Source: Acidobacteriaceae bacterium (GTDB taxonomy: Bacteria > Acidobacteriota > Terriglobia > Terriglobales > Acidobacteriaceae). From it: 7,982 nt of DNA. Below the pieces are notes generated by a model. The model was not told where the DNA came from. It did no database searches and saw nothing but the letters and a program-made list of their open reading frames with translations. Made by a program: the position numbers and the translations under genes. The stretch spans positions 1 to 7,982 of the forward strand of contig JASHUH010000287.1 of NCBI GenBank assembly GCA_030040115.1, in the 5' to 3' direction. Positions within the stretch are counted from its first letter, which is position 1; each line of letters begins with the position of its first letter. Shown piece by piece: positions 1 to 5,804 of the stretch.

Positions 1-1
1 T

Positions 2-127
2 CAACTCCAGTCGGCCATTGCTCCTCACTTGACCCTCCAAGCCGTGATCGGGCAATGGAACCAGATCGCCGCCGCCCTCGCAGAACCCGATCGCAAGCGA
101 AGGCCACAGATTGAATCCTTATCTTAG
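2..127 (+). CDS. C-terminal fragment of an unidentified protein (5' end outside window)
   Basis: An open frame entering from the left edge runs 41 codons to a TAG stop at 125-127. The visible tail includes LTLQAVIGQWNQIAAALAEP, then a basic stretch (DRKRRPQ) and the end IESLS. It looks like a helical, amphipathic C-terminus with a charged tail. I do not recognise the family, and the fragment is too short to assign one. Frame choice is supported by protein-like composition: of the other two plus frames I read one, which is Arg/Pro-rich and stops at about 111. The inverted repeat starting 28 bases after the stop would fit the edge of a mobile element, but that is inference. The gene could also be an ordinary chromosomal one. 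Confidence 0.4.
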   Translation, partial: QLQSAIAPHLTLQAVIGQWNQIAAALAEPDRKRRPQIESLS

Positions 128-154
128 CGCTTATGGTACCTACCCCTCCCCTAT

Positions 155-237
155 TCTGGCGATAAGCGGCTTGCTTTCAGGTGGATGCGGCGCGCAAATC
201 ATCGCAAATATAAGAAAATCGGCCACTTATCGCCAGA
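155..237. repeat. 16-bp imperfect inverted repeat with 51-base spacer
   Basis: The left arm TCTGGCGATAAGCGGC (155-170) and the right arm GCCACTTATCGCCAGA (222-237) are reverse complements at 15 of 16 positions, and the outer 12 are perfect. The arms flank 51 bases containing an AT-rich patch. Arms this long and this far apart are more typical of a recombinase or regulator binding-site pair, or a mobile-element end, than of a transcription terminator. There is no T-run after it. Its position just after the stop of the left-edge gene fits an element terminus. Function is inferred. Confidence 0.6.
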
Positions 238-618
238 TTATTGAAACCAAATGGCTTACGCGCCATTTTTGCGGCTTGCCGGCGGGGTTCGAACAGATTT
301 TGGCATGGCCGCGGCTGGATTCCCATTGCGTTTTCGGAGACGAAACGACCCTTATCGCACGCAGAGATTTCCGCAGGGCCCGAGGACGCGCATCTGCATT
401 TTCCTCCTGGATATTTCTATTATGGCCAAAAGCGCAAAATAGCCTGTAAAATTAAGCTACTTGTTTTCTTAAGGATGCAAAATTATCGCTTGACGGCGGC
501 TGGGGCGAGGGTAGGGATCGCCGGTCGCCTGACGGTCAAGAGAAACGGGTCTGACCTTGTTTCCGGCTGGGAGTGTGGTGACGGTGGTGCGGGCTTGGAT
601 GGGGTTCGTGCTTTCCCA

Positions 619-637
619 GGTCCCCGAAGTGGGGACC
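619..637. repeat. Perfect 7-bp hairpin GGTCCCC-GAAGT-GGGGACC
   Basis: A perfect 7-bp stem with a 5-base loop lies 120 bases beyond the stop codon of the minus-strand enolase-family gene. No T-run follows on either strand, so a canonical intrinsic terminator is unlikely. It may be part of a dispersed palindromic repeat or a transcript-end stabilising structure. Confidence 0.45.
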
Positions 638-704
638 CAAGGCGCCCAACGGTGGTTGAACTGTCAGCATCCCCAGGATCTGAGCCACCTGCCGAAACCT
701 GGGG

Positions 705-729
705 CACCCACGGTCGTGGTGAGTTTTTT
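705..729 (+). terminator. Weak intrinsic-terminator-like hairpin, plus strand
   Basis: CAC-(C)-CACG and CGTGGTG pair as a 7-bp stem with one bulged C and a two-base loop (705-721). Then come AG and six T's (724-729). The polarity suits a plus-strand transcript, but the only plus-strand gene upstream ends at 127. Either the left-edge transcript has a tail of about 600 bases, or an untranscribed or untranslated RNA ends here, or this is chance. It points the wrong way to terminate the enolase-family gene. Confidence 0.3.
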
Positions 730-756
730 ACATCCGGAAACCCGGGCCGGTCGCCG

Positions 757-1998
757 CTACCAGTTCGTAATGGAACCGTCCGGGCGGAAATAGGTTTGCG
801 CCCGCGCCGTGATGGGCTCGGTAAACTCGGCGATCTGCGTGAGGTATTTGTAATCCAGCTCCACGCCCAGGCCCGGCCGCTCGTTGGGATACAACTTCCC
901 GTTCTTGAAGTCCATGCACACCGGCACGTGCGGCAACGTGCGGCCCTGATAGTTGTATTCCATCACCACCGGCCCGGAATATGTCCCCAGGCTGTTGACC
1001 AGCGCCGCGGTTGCAATCGGTCCGGTAAAGTGCGGCGCTATACCCACAAAGTGCGTTTCGCAAATGGCCGCAATCTTCATCACCTCCGTGATCCCGCCCA
1101 CGTTGGGCAGCGTGGCGCGCACGTAGTCGATGTCGTGGTGCTCCACCAGCGGGTTAAAGTCCCAGCGGTTGCCCCACTCCTCGCCTGCGGCCAGGGGCAC
1201 GTTCACCTTACTGCGCAAAATGGGCAGATCCTGGTTGAACGCCTCGGCGCGCACCGGGTCTTCGACGTAATAGGGCGCATACTCCTCAATCTCGTCGCAA
1301 CCGCGAATGGCTTCGGAGAGAGTGAAGCGCTGATGAAAATCCACAATCCAGTCGCCGTCCTTGCCCACCCCCGCGCGCGCCTCGGCGCACTGCGCCTTGA
1401 GCGCCGTGATCCTCTCATGCGTGTTGTAGGTGGTGTTCGCGGGCAGGTCCGCCGCGCCCATGCGGAAAGCGCGATATCCCTGCTCGATGGTGGCCCGCGC
1501 CCGCTCCTCGATGGTCGATTGGGGGGTGACGCCGGGAATAATCCCCGCCGTGTTGTAGCACTCGCAGTAGTTGCGCACCATGCCGCCCAGCACCGCATGC
1601 ACCGGAATCCCCAAGGCTTTGCCGCGAATGTCCCACAGGGCCAAATCCAGCGCCCCGATGGCGTCTTCCCGTTCCCGCCCGGCAGGATAGAAATACGCCC
1701 GGTTCATATCCTGCCAAAGGCGCTCGATCAACTGCGGATCGCGCCCGATCAGCCGTCCCGCCTCCGGCTCCAGCGTATCTTTTTTTCCCCCTTCGCCAAT
1801 CCCGGTGATGCCCGCATCCGTTTCCACCGTCACCACCAGATCGCTCTGGTTAAACAGCGGATTGGGATGCGGCGGCTCATACACCCGCACGCGCGTGATC
1901 TTCATCTTGGGCAACGCCGCATGCGCAGGCCGGCTACTGACCGCGGCAGCCGCCGCGGCTGCCGGCAAGGATTTGAGAAACGTCCGTCGCTGTATCAT
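757..1998 (-). CDS. Tat-exported mandelate racemase/muconate lactonizing enzyme family protein (enolase superfamily, probable acid-sugar dehydratase)
   Basis: A complete 413-residue enolase-superfamily enzyme. ATG at 1998 is preceded by a strong GGGAGG (complement of 2004-2009) five bases upstream. Residues 1-27 form a Tat signal: QRRTFLKS, an alanine-rich core and AHA before the likely cleavage, so export to the periplasm is predicted. Residues about 32-140 are the capping domain, ending in the family signature GALDLALWDIRGKALGIPVHAVLGG (split here as GALDLALWDIRGKALG plus IPVHAVLGG). The barrel follows. Likely Mg2+ ligands are D220 (VDFHQR), E246 (YYVEDP) and E273 (AAGEEW). H222 and H323 (APHFTGP) are candidate acid/base residues. 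R179 (AFRM) and DYVRATLPNVGGITE (T296 in place of the mandelate-racemase Asp) resemble D-mannonate dehydratase-type sites rather than a KxK active site. Members abstract a proton alpha to a carboxylate, typically dehydrating sugar acids. The exact substrate is not predictable. Many acidobacterial and planctomycete homologues also carry Tat signals (recalled, not checked). Confidence 0.93.
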   Translation of the reverse strand: MIQRRTFLKSLPAAAAAAAVSSRPAHAALPKMKITRVRVYEPPHPNPLFNQSDLVVTVETDAGITGIGEGGKKDTLEPEAGRLIGRDPQLIERLWQDMNRAYFYPAGREREDAIGALDLALWDIRGKALGIPVHAVLGGMVRNYCECYNTAGIIPGVTPQSTIEERARATIEQGYRAFRMGAADLPANTTYNTHERITALKAQCAEARAGVGKDGDWIVDFHQRFTLSEAIRGCDEIEEYAPYYVEDPVRAEAFNQDLPILRSKVNVPLAAGEEWGNRWDFNPLVEHHDIDYVRATLPNVGGITEVMKIAAICETHFVGIAPHFTGPIATAALVNSLGTYSGPVVMEYNYQGRTLPHVPVCMDFKNGKLYPNERPGLGVELDYKYLTQIAEFTEPITARAQTYFRPDGSITNW

Positions 1999-2105
1999 TT
2001 CGACCTCCCGTGGTCGGTTGGGGATGAATTATTTCGCATGGCTCAATAAGTTTGCTGTTCGCAGACTCGATAAACCTGGTGCCGAATGCTTGGGCTTCTA
2101 CCGAA

Positions 2106-2149
2106 TTGAAGTTAGAGCCGATGGCTTTTGAAGTTAGAGCCGATGGCTT
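2106..2149. repeat. Exact 22-bp tandem duplication with an internal dyad
   Basis: Two identical, directly adjacent 22-base copies occupy 2106-2127 and 2128-2149. Each begins TTGAAGTTAGAG and ends CCGATGGCTT. Each contains AGCC-GAT-GGCT, an 11-base inverted repeat, so the pair presents two identical dyads spaced 22 bp, or about two helical turns. They lie 108-151 bases upstream of the ATG of the minus-strand enolase-family gene. That position fits a regulator-binding pair, but a dispersed genomic repeat unit or a recent slippage duplication fits equally well. Confidence 0.8.
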
Positions 2150-2293
2150 GCGCCCCTCGCCCCGGAAATGTTCGCGACCTCCTAAAACCCACTGTGCACC
2201 ACAGCCCGCGTCTCTTGCCCAACTCTCCGGATGTTTGCTCCCAACTGCCTAACCCCAGCCCCTCCTTCCCCAGGGCAGGTTGCATCGATCGAG

Positions 2294-2401
2294 TTAGCCC
2301 ACAGGGAAAGTCCCTCAGGGGCTAAAGCCCGTCATTGATGGGCCTCAGACGGCGCGACTGAAGTCGTGCCCTTGCAAAAGCGCAATTGTGCAACCACTTT
2401 T
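2294..2401. repeat. REP-like nested-hairpin intergenic element
   Basis: Several dyads are packed together. TTAGCCC (2294-2300) pairs with GGGCTAA (2319-2325) around an inner stem AGGGA-AAG-TCCCT (2303-2315). GGGCTAAAGCCC (2319-2330) is an alternative palindrome. GCCCGTCA/TGATGGGC pairs with one wobble. GGCGCGACT-GA-AGTCGTGCC (2351-2370) is nearly perfect. AAAAG (2376-2380) pairs with CTTTT (2397-2401). The element sits 15 bases after the tdk stop. I recall very similar GGGGCTAAAGCCC plus CGACTGAAGTCGTGCCCTT blocks dispersed between genes of acidobacterial genomes, so this is probably one copy of a dispersed family. It may also serve as the 3' end of the tdk transcript. Confidence 0.65.
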
Positions 2402-2415
2402 AGTCCCTGGGCCGG

Positions 2416-3024
2416 TCAATGCGGCTTTCCCGGCAGCACAAAATGCTCCGCGCAGCGCGGCTCATACGCGTCGCCGGGCATTTTGATCGGGCTCCCATAC
2501 GGCGCCGGCTGGCCTTTGATCAGCCGCTGTGAATAAAGCGCCCGCGCCCCGCACGCGCAGTACGCCATGCACTCCGTAATACTGCCTCCGTAGGCGTTCA
2601 CCAGCCAGCTCAGATTCAGCATCTCGCCAAATGGCATCGCGCGGAAGTCCAGATCCAGCCCGGCTACCAGCACATCGTGGTTCGCCTCCAGCAAGTGCTT
2701 GGTAAACAGGAACAGCCCCTCCACAAATTGCCCCTCGTCGATGGCGATGCACTCTACGCGTTTGCCGATCTCCTGTTCCTTCTCGTCAATCGCGCGCAAA
2801 ACCTCCCAAGGATGGTTCGACTTGAACTCCAGCGCCTGCATTTTTGCATGACCGTTCGGATTCCGGCTCTCCACCACCCCCGGGCCGCCCTTGGTGTCGT
2901 CGCTTGGCTTCAGCACCATCACGTACTGCTTCGCATACTGGCGCCGCATCCCGGCGCGCCGCAACAGTTCCGCTGTCTTGTTGCTGCGCATCGGCCCCAT
3001 CAGCAGTTCCAGCTTGCCCGCCAC
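2416..3024 (-). CDS. tdk: Thymidine kinase, type II (cellular/bacterial)
   Basis: A 202-residue kinase of normal family length that phosphorylates thymidine with ATP in the pyrimidine salvage pathway; cytosolic. The P-loop is GPMRSNKTAELLRR (residues 10-23). The catalytic region is CIAIDEGQF (92-100), with E97 as the probable base. The substrate-site segment GLDLDFRAMPFGEM (122-135) and the C-terminal lasso/zinc region (about 150-195) follow. Two features are unusual: Asn15 replaces the usual Gly before the P-loop Lys, and the first zinc pair reads CAC (C156, C158, with C152 nearby) instead of CxxC. The second pair is CAEH (C191, H194). Start is GTG at 3024, with GGAG seven bases upstream (complement of 3032-3035). 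It gives MAGKLELLMGPM, matching where homologues begin. The DUF5916 gene ends 96 bases upstream on the same strand, so cotranscription is possible. Confidence 0.93.
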   Translation of the reverse strand: MAGKLELLMGPMRSNKTAELLRRAGMRRQYAKQYVMVLKPSDDTKGGPGVVESRNPNGHAKMQALEFKSNHPWEVLRAIDEKEQEIGKRVECIAIDEGQFVEGLFLFTKHLLEANHDVLVAGLDLDFRAMPFGEMLNLSWLVNAYGGSITECMAYCACGARALYSQRLIKGQPAPYGSPIKMPGDAYEPRCAEHFVLPGKPH

Positions 3025-3074
3025 GCCGTGTCTCCAAGCGCAAAGACCCGCACGCGCTCACGGTCTTCCATCAT
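3000..3074 (-). CDS. Possible 24-residue leader ORF overlapping the tdk start
   Basis: Two consecutive ATG codons (3074-3072, 3071-3069) follow a purine-rich GGGAGGGGG four bases upstream, a stronger ribosome-binding site than the one in front of tdk. The frame runs 24 codons (MMEDRERVRVFALGDTAW..., ending in WNC) to TGA at 3002-3000. It overlaps the first 25 bases of tdk in a different frame. Ribosomes finishing here would stop beyond the tdk GTG, so translational coupling by backward reinitiation is conceivable. It may equally be an unused fortuitous start. I know of no homologue. Confidence 0.3.
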   Translation of the reverse strand: MMEDRERVRVFALGDTAWRASWNC

Positions 3075-3087
3075 AACGCCCCCTCCC

Positions 3088-3100
3088 GCTCTTGAAGAGC
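3088..3100. repeat. Short palindrome GCTCTTGAAGAGC
   Basis: A perfect 6+1+6 palindrome in the 96-base gap between the DUF5916 stop and the tdk start, immediately ahead of the GGGAGGGGG sequence. No T-run follows on the minus strand, so it does not look like a terminator. It may be a minor hairpin in a shared transcript. Confidence 0.3.
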
Positions 3101-3120
3101 CGGAAAATCGGCGCGCCGCC

Positions 3121-5571
3121 TTAAAACCGCAGCAGATAGGAGAGCTTCACATAAATTGTCTTGCCGTCATTCATGAGCGAGGAGTAGGTGGGCGCCAGGA
3201 TGGGCTCGTCCGGGTTGCACTCGCCGTCCGGCATGCGCGTGCACAGGGATGGGTCGATATTGGCGAAGTTCCCTATGTACCCCACGTAGAGCGCCGTGCC
3301 CGGATGCGGCATGTAGGTAAACAGCGCGTCGGCAAACAGCGTCTTCGAGTTCGCCAGATCCGTGTACGCCTCATCGGGCAGCGTCGAAATATACTGCCCG
3401 ATCAAATTAAACGACGCCGCCTTCGTCACCTGGTAGTTCCAGCGCGAAATAAATTCGTGGTTATCGTAGACGTCCTGGCCATTCGCCACATTGGTGAAAT
3501 GCGTGTACACGTAGCTGTTCTGGAAATCCAATGCGTGCCCCGGCTTGATCTCAACATTGAGATTCGGCGTTAAGATATTCACGGGTCCCGGTCCCTCGTT
3601 ATCCGGAGGGTTGTAATTGATCGTCGCGCCGGTCGAAAATCCGCCCCCGATGGCCAGATACGGGACCGGCGAGGTGTAAAAATTAAAACCGTCGGAATGG
3701 CTGTGATACTCCACATCCCCCGTTAGCGCCGGGTAATCGATGGGCCGCAGCCGGTCCTGACCCAAGACGAAATTGGCGCTGAACGAGGTTCGATCTTTGA
3801 AGCTGAAGTTATACGAAGGATCGAAATAATAGTCCAGCGGCACGCCGTGGTGGTCCCAGATGCGTTCGCTGTAGAAGCTCGGCCCGTCGGTCAAAATCGC
3901 TCCATGCGTGGGCCGAAACGTATAACTGAAGGCGCCGTTCGGCTCCCGCACGTCAGGCCGCTGGAAAAAACCCGTGTCGGTGACATACCCGCCCGAAGTA
4001 TCGTTGTACGCCAACCACCAGCTCCGGTGCAGATCGGAGTAGCTTGCCTGATCGTAATATCCCTGGCCGCTGCAACTCAGCGCCAGCGACTCGCACTCCT
4101 GCTCGCCCACCGTGCTGTTGCTCATGTTCTTGGTTTCGCTGGTCACCGCCTGGCCCGTGAACGTCCACCGGTTCTTCACCCGCGCGCGGTAGTCGAACCC
4201 ACCGGCGCGATTGAACGAGTTCAGGTACTCGCGGTCCGCAAAGATCAGCCCCGCGTTTGAAAGCGAGCCCACGTCGCGGTTCAGCCGGGCGACGTAAAAG
4301 CGCGCCCGCGTTCCGAATTCGGAGTTGTCCTGCGGAACCGCCTCGCCCGGGCTGCGGTCGTCCACGCCCAGCAGCCCCAGCGCCCAGGGCCCCAGCTTGC
4401 CGGTCAAACGCGCGCCCATCTGCGGCTGCACAATATTGTTCGTGTAGTAGAGATTGTACGGCGTCATAAAGTAGCTGCTGTTCTCAATAAAGAACGGCCG
4501 CACCTCAGGAAAATACGGCGGAAACCGCTGGTTCGGCGTGGCCGGATTATTGATGCCCACCTGGCTGAAATCGGGGTTGAGGGTCGTGTCCAGAACCAGG
4601 CTGTTGTGCAGGATGAACTTCGCATCCAGCCCTGCATAGCCCTGCAGGCGCTTGTCCTCGAAATACGGGTTGTCGGGGTCCACCTCGTTCAGTTGCCGCA
4701 GATTCCGGGCCAGGCTGTAGGGCTCGAATTGCAGGTTCTGTCCCCGCGCCACATCCTCGAACCCCTCTACTTCCATGTCCTGTGTAAGCCGCCCGGCGAT
4801 ATCGTGCCGGCTGCGCGGCCAGTAGTCCTGCTCGTTGATGTGCGAAACGTTGCGGCACAAAATGATGCCCCAGGTCCGCATCTGCCCCGGCTCCGCGTCG
4901 GCAAAATACAGGCTCGCGAACGGAATCCGCATCAGCACCACATAGCCCGTCGGCGTCCGCCGCGCCCACGTGTCCCACACCGTGTCGAAGGAAAAGTCGT
5001 AGCCCGTCTGCTCGCTGTAGAGCGCGTCGGCCTGAATGCCCAGCGGGTTGCTCTGGAAGGAAAACGCGCGGCGCTGGTCGTGGAAAGTGTCCAGCATCAC
5101 CTGCACGTTGTCGTCGTCGCCCAGCGAGTCGCGCGCCAGCATGTGGGCGCGGATCAGCTTCGGCGTGCGGTCCGCGCACACAAACGCCGCATAAAAGTAC
5201 GCATGCGTGTAGCCCAGGTACGCGACCGTGGGCTCCACGGGCCGGGAACCGTCTTCCGGATAGCGCTCAATGAATTTCGAGATGCGCAGCATTTCGAGCG
5301 CCGCCCGCGAACGCACCGGCGCCACGAGAAAATCGCTCAGTTTCGGCGCCGTATCCAGCCGGGGAATCACCACCGGTCCCGCCGGCGCCCGAAAAACGCT
5401 CACCCCCGCCCGCGGTTTCGCGCTCGCCCCAGCCCCCGAAACCGGGAACAGCGGCGCATCGCGGCCCGAGTGCGGCCCCGGCGCAGCCCAAGCCGCCACG
5501 CGCCACAAGAAAAATAAAGTCAGGACGCAAAACCAATGCGGACACACTCTTCGCGGCGCACACAATTCCAT
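3121..5571 (-). CDS. CBM9-like N-terminal domain plus DUF5916 outer-membrane beta-barrel protein
   Basis: An 816-residue envelope protein. I chose ATG at 5571 because it places a signal peptide at the N-terminus: MELCAPRRVCPH, a hydrophobic core (WFCVLTLFFLW) and a cleavage near AAWAA. The same frame is open to a GTG at 5724, which would add 51 residues before the signal. No good Shine-Dalgarno lies before 5571. Residues about 90-270 are a carbohydrate-binding family-9-like beta sandwich (DDDNVQVMLDTFHDQRRAFSF, NPLGIQADALY). Residues about 275-816 are the DUF5916 barrel, with the hallmarks NPDFSQV (332-338) and RFPPYFPEVRPFFIEN (349-364). The protein ends in strands closing with YLLRF, a terminal Phe typical of outer-membrane barrels. 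Paired cysteines C494/C500 and C777/C784 could form disulfides in surface loops. The family is common in Acidobacteriota and Bacteroidota. Its biochemical role is unknown, and polymer binding or uptake is only inferred. Confidence 0.92.
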   Translation of the reverse strand: MELCAPRRVCPHWFCVLTLFFLWRVAAWAAPGPHSGRDAPLFPVSGAGASAKPRAGVSVFRAPAGPVVIPRLDTAPKLSDFLVAPVRSRAALEMLRISKFIERYPEDGSRPVEPTVAYLGYTHAYFYAAFVCADRTPKLIRAHMLARDSLGDDDNVQVMLDTFHDQRRAFSFQSNPLGIQADALYSEQTGYDFSFDTVWDTWARRTPTGYVVLMRIPFASLYFADAEPGQMRTWGIILCRNVSHINEQDYWPRSRHDIAGRLTQDMEVEGFEDVARGQNLQFEPYSLARNLRQLNEVDPDNPYFEDKRLQGYAGLDAKFILHNSLVLDTTLNPDFSQVGINNPATPNQRFPPYFPEVRPFFIENSSYFMTPYNLYYTNNIVQPQMGARLTGKLGPWALGLLGVDDRSPGEAVPQDNSEFGTRARFYVARLNRDVGSLSNAGLIFADREYLNSFNRAGGFDYRARVKNRWTFTGQAVTSETKNMSNSTVGEQECESLALSCSGQGYYDQASYSDLHRSWWLAYNDTSGGYVTDTGFFQRPDVREPNGAFSYTFRPTHGAILTDGPSFYSERIWDHHGVPLDYYFDPSYNFSFKDRTSFSANFVLGQDRLRPIDYPALTGDVEYHSHSDGFNFYTSPVPYLAIGGGFSTGATINYNPPDNEGPGPVNILTPNLNVEIKPGHALDFQNSYVYTHFTNVANGQDVYDNHEFISRWNYQVTKAASFNLIGQYISTLPDEAYTDLANSKTLFADALFTYMPHPGTALYVGYIGNFANIDPSLCTRMPDGECNPDEPILAPTYSSLMNDGKTIYVKLSYLLRF

Positions 5572-5804
5572 GGTTCGAGCTGGTTGTCCCCTATCTCTAT
5601 CAGACGCACGGAAGGCGCCATGGTTTTCTTGAAAACCCGCCCTTTGTCTCGATGGTCTCTCTGTGAGGAATGATAAACCAGTTCGAAAACGAAGCGAAGC
5701 TGACGCCGCCGAACCCGCCGCCACAATCTCCGCCTGATTCCGGCCCTATCTTTGCCGGCCGCAGGGTCCGCTCCGCCGCCGCTTCTCCCCTGCGGGGCGC
5801 CCGC
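5572..5804. other. Intergenic region upstream of the DUF5916 gene
   Basis: This holds the 5622-5637 dyad and, close to the membrane-protein stop, the hairpin CCCC-TGC-GGGG (5787-5797), which has no following T-run. A weak -10-like element (TTTATCAT on the minus strand, near 5667-5674) has no clear -35 partner. No small gene is convincing here. A short minus-strand frame starting at 5621 overlaps the DUF5916 start and has no supporting ribosome-binding site. Confidence 0.35.
5622..5637. promoter_or_regulatory. Perfect 16-bp dyad GGTTTTC-TT-GAAAACC upstream of the DUF5916 gene
   Basis: Two perfect 7-bp arms surround two central bases, centred about 58 bases upstream of the chosen ATG at 5571. 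Size and symmetry suit a dimeric helix-turn-helix repressor operator. As RNA it would form a tight hairpin in the leader. No regulator gene lies within the window to pair with it. Confidence 0.45.

Larger units (their letters stand above)
128..756. other. Gene-poor interval of about 630 bases
   Basis: No open frame here has both a convincing start and protein-like composition. The frames that cross it are antisense to the enolase-family gene or are short and Arg/Pro-rich. The first part (about 130-490) is less GC-rich than the rest of the window and has AT-rich patches such as 200-220 and 440-485. The heptamer TTATCGC occurs at 228-234, 351-357 and 483-489, and inverted at 160-166. The second part (about 540-750) is GC-rich with several short hairpins. 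It could be a decayed mobile-element end, an untranslated RNA, or plain intergenic sequence. Confidence 0.5.

Noticed and set aside
241..2049. A 602-codon open plus-strand frame
   Set aside because: It lies almost wholly antisense to the enolase-family gene, which has a Tat signal, ribosome-binding site and conserved motifs. Its translation is rich in His, Arg and Pro with no domain, as expected for an antisense frame in GC-rich DNA.
2192..2204. Hairpin CTGTG-CAC-CACAG
   Set aside because: A 5-bp stem is expected by chance in a window of this size, and no T-run or conserved partner supports a function.
2677..3573. A 298-codon plus-strand frame
   Set aside because: It spans the antisense of tdk and the end of the DUF5916 gene. 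Its composition is Arg/His/Val-rich and nothing is recognisable.
4606..5517. A 303-codon plus-strand frame
   Set aside because: It is antisense to the DUF5916 coding region and basic throughout, with no motif.
5572..5724. N-terminal extension of the DUF5916 protein from GTG at 5724
   Set aside because: It would place 51 charged residues before an evident signal peptide. The ATG at 5571 puts the signal at the N-terminus.
5520..5726. A 68-codon minus-strand frame overlapping the DUF5916 start
   Set aside because: It has no ribosome-binding site or recognisable feature, and it overlaps the signal-peptide coding region in another frame.
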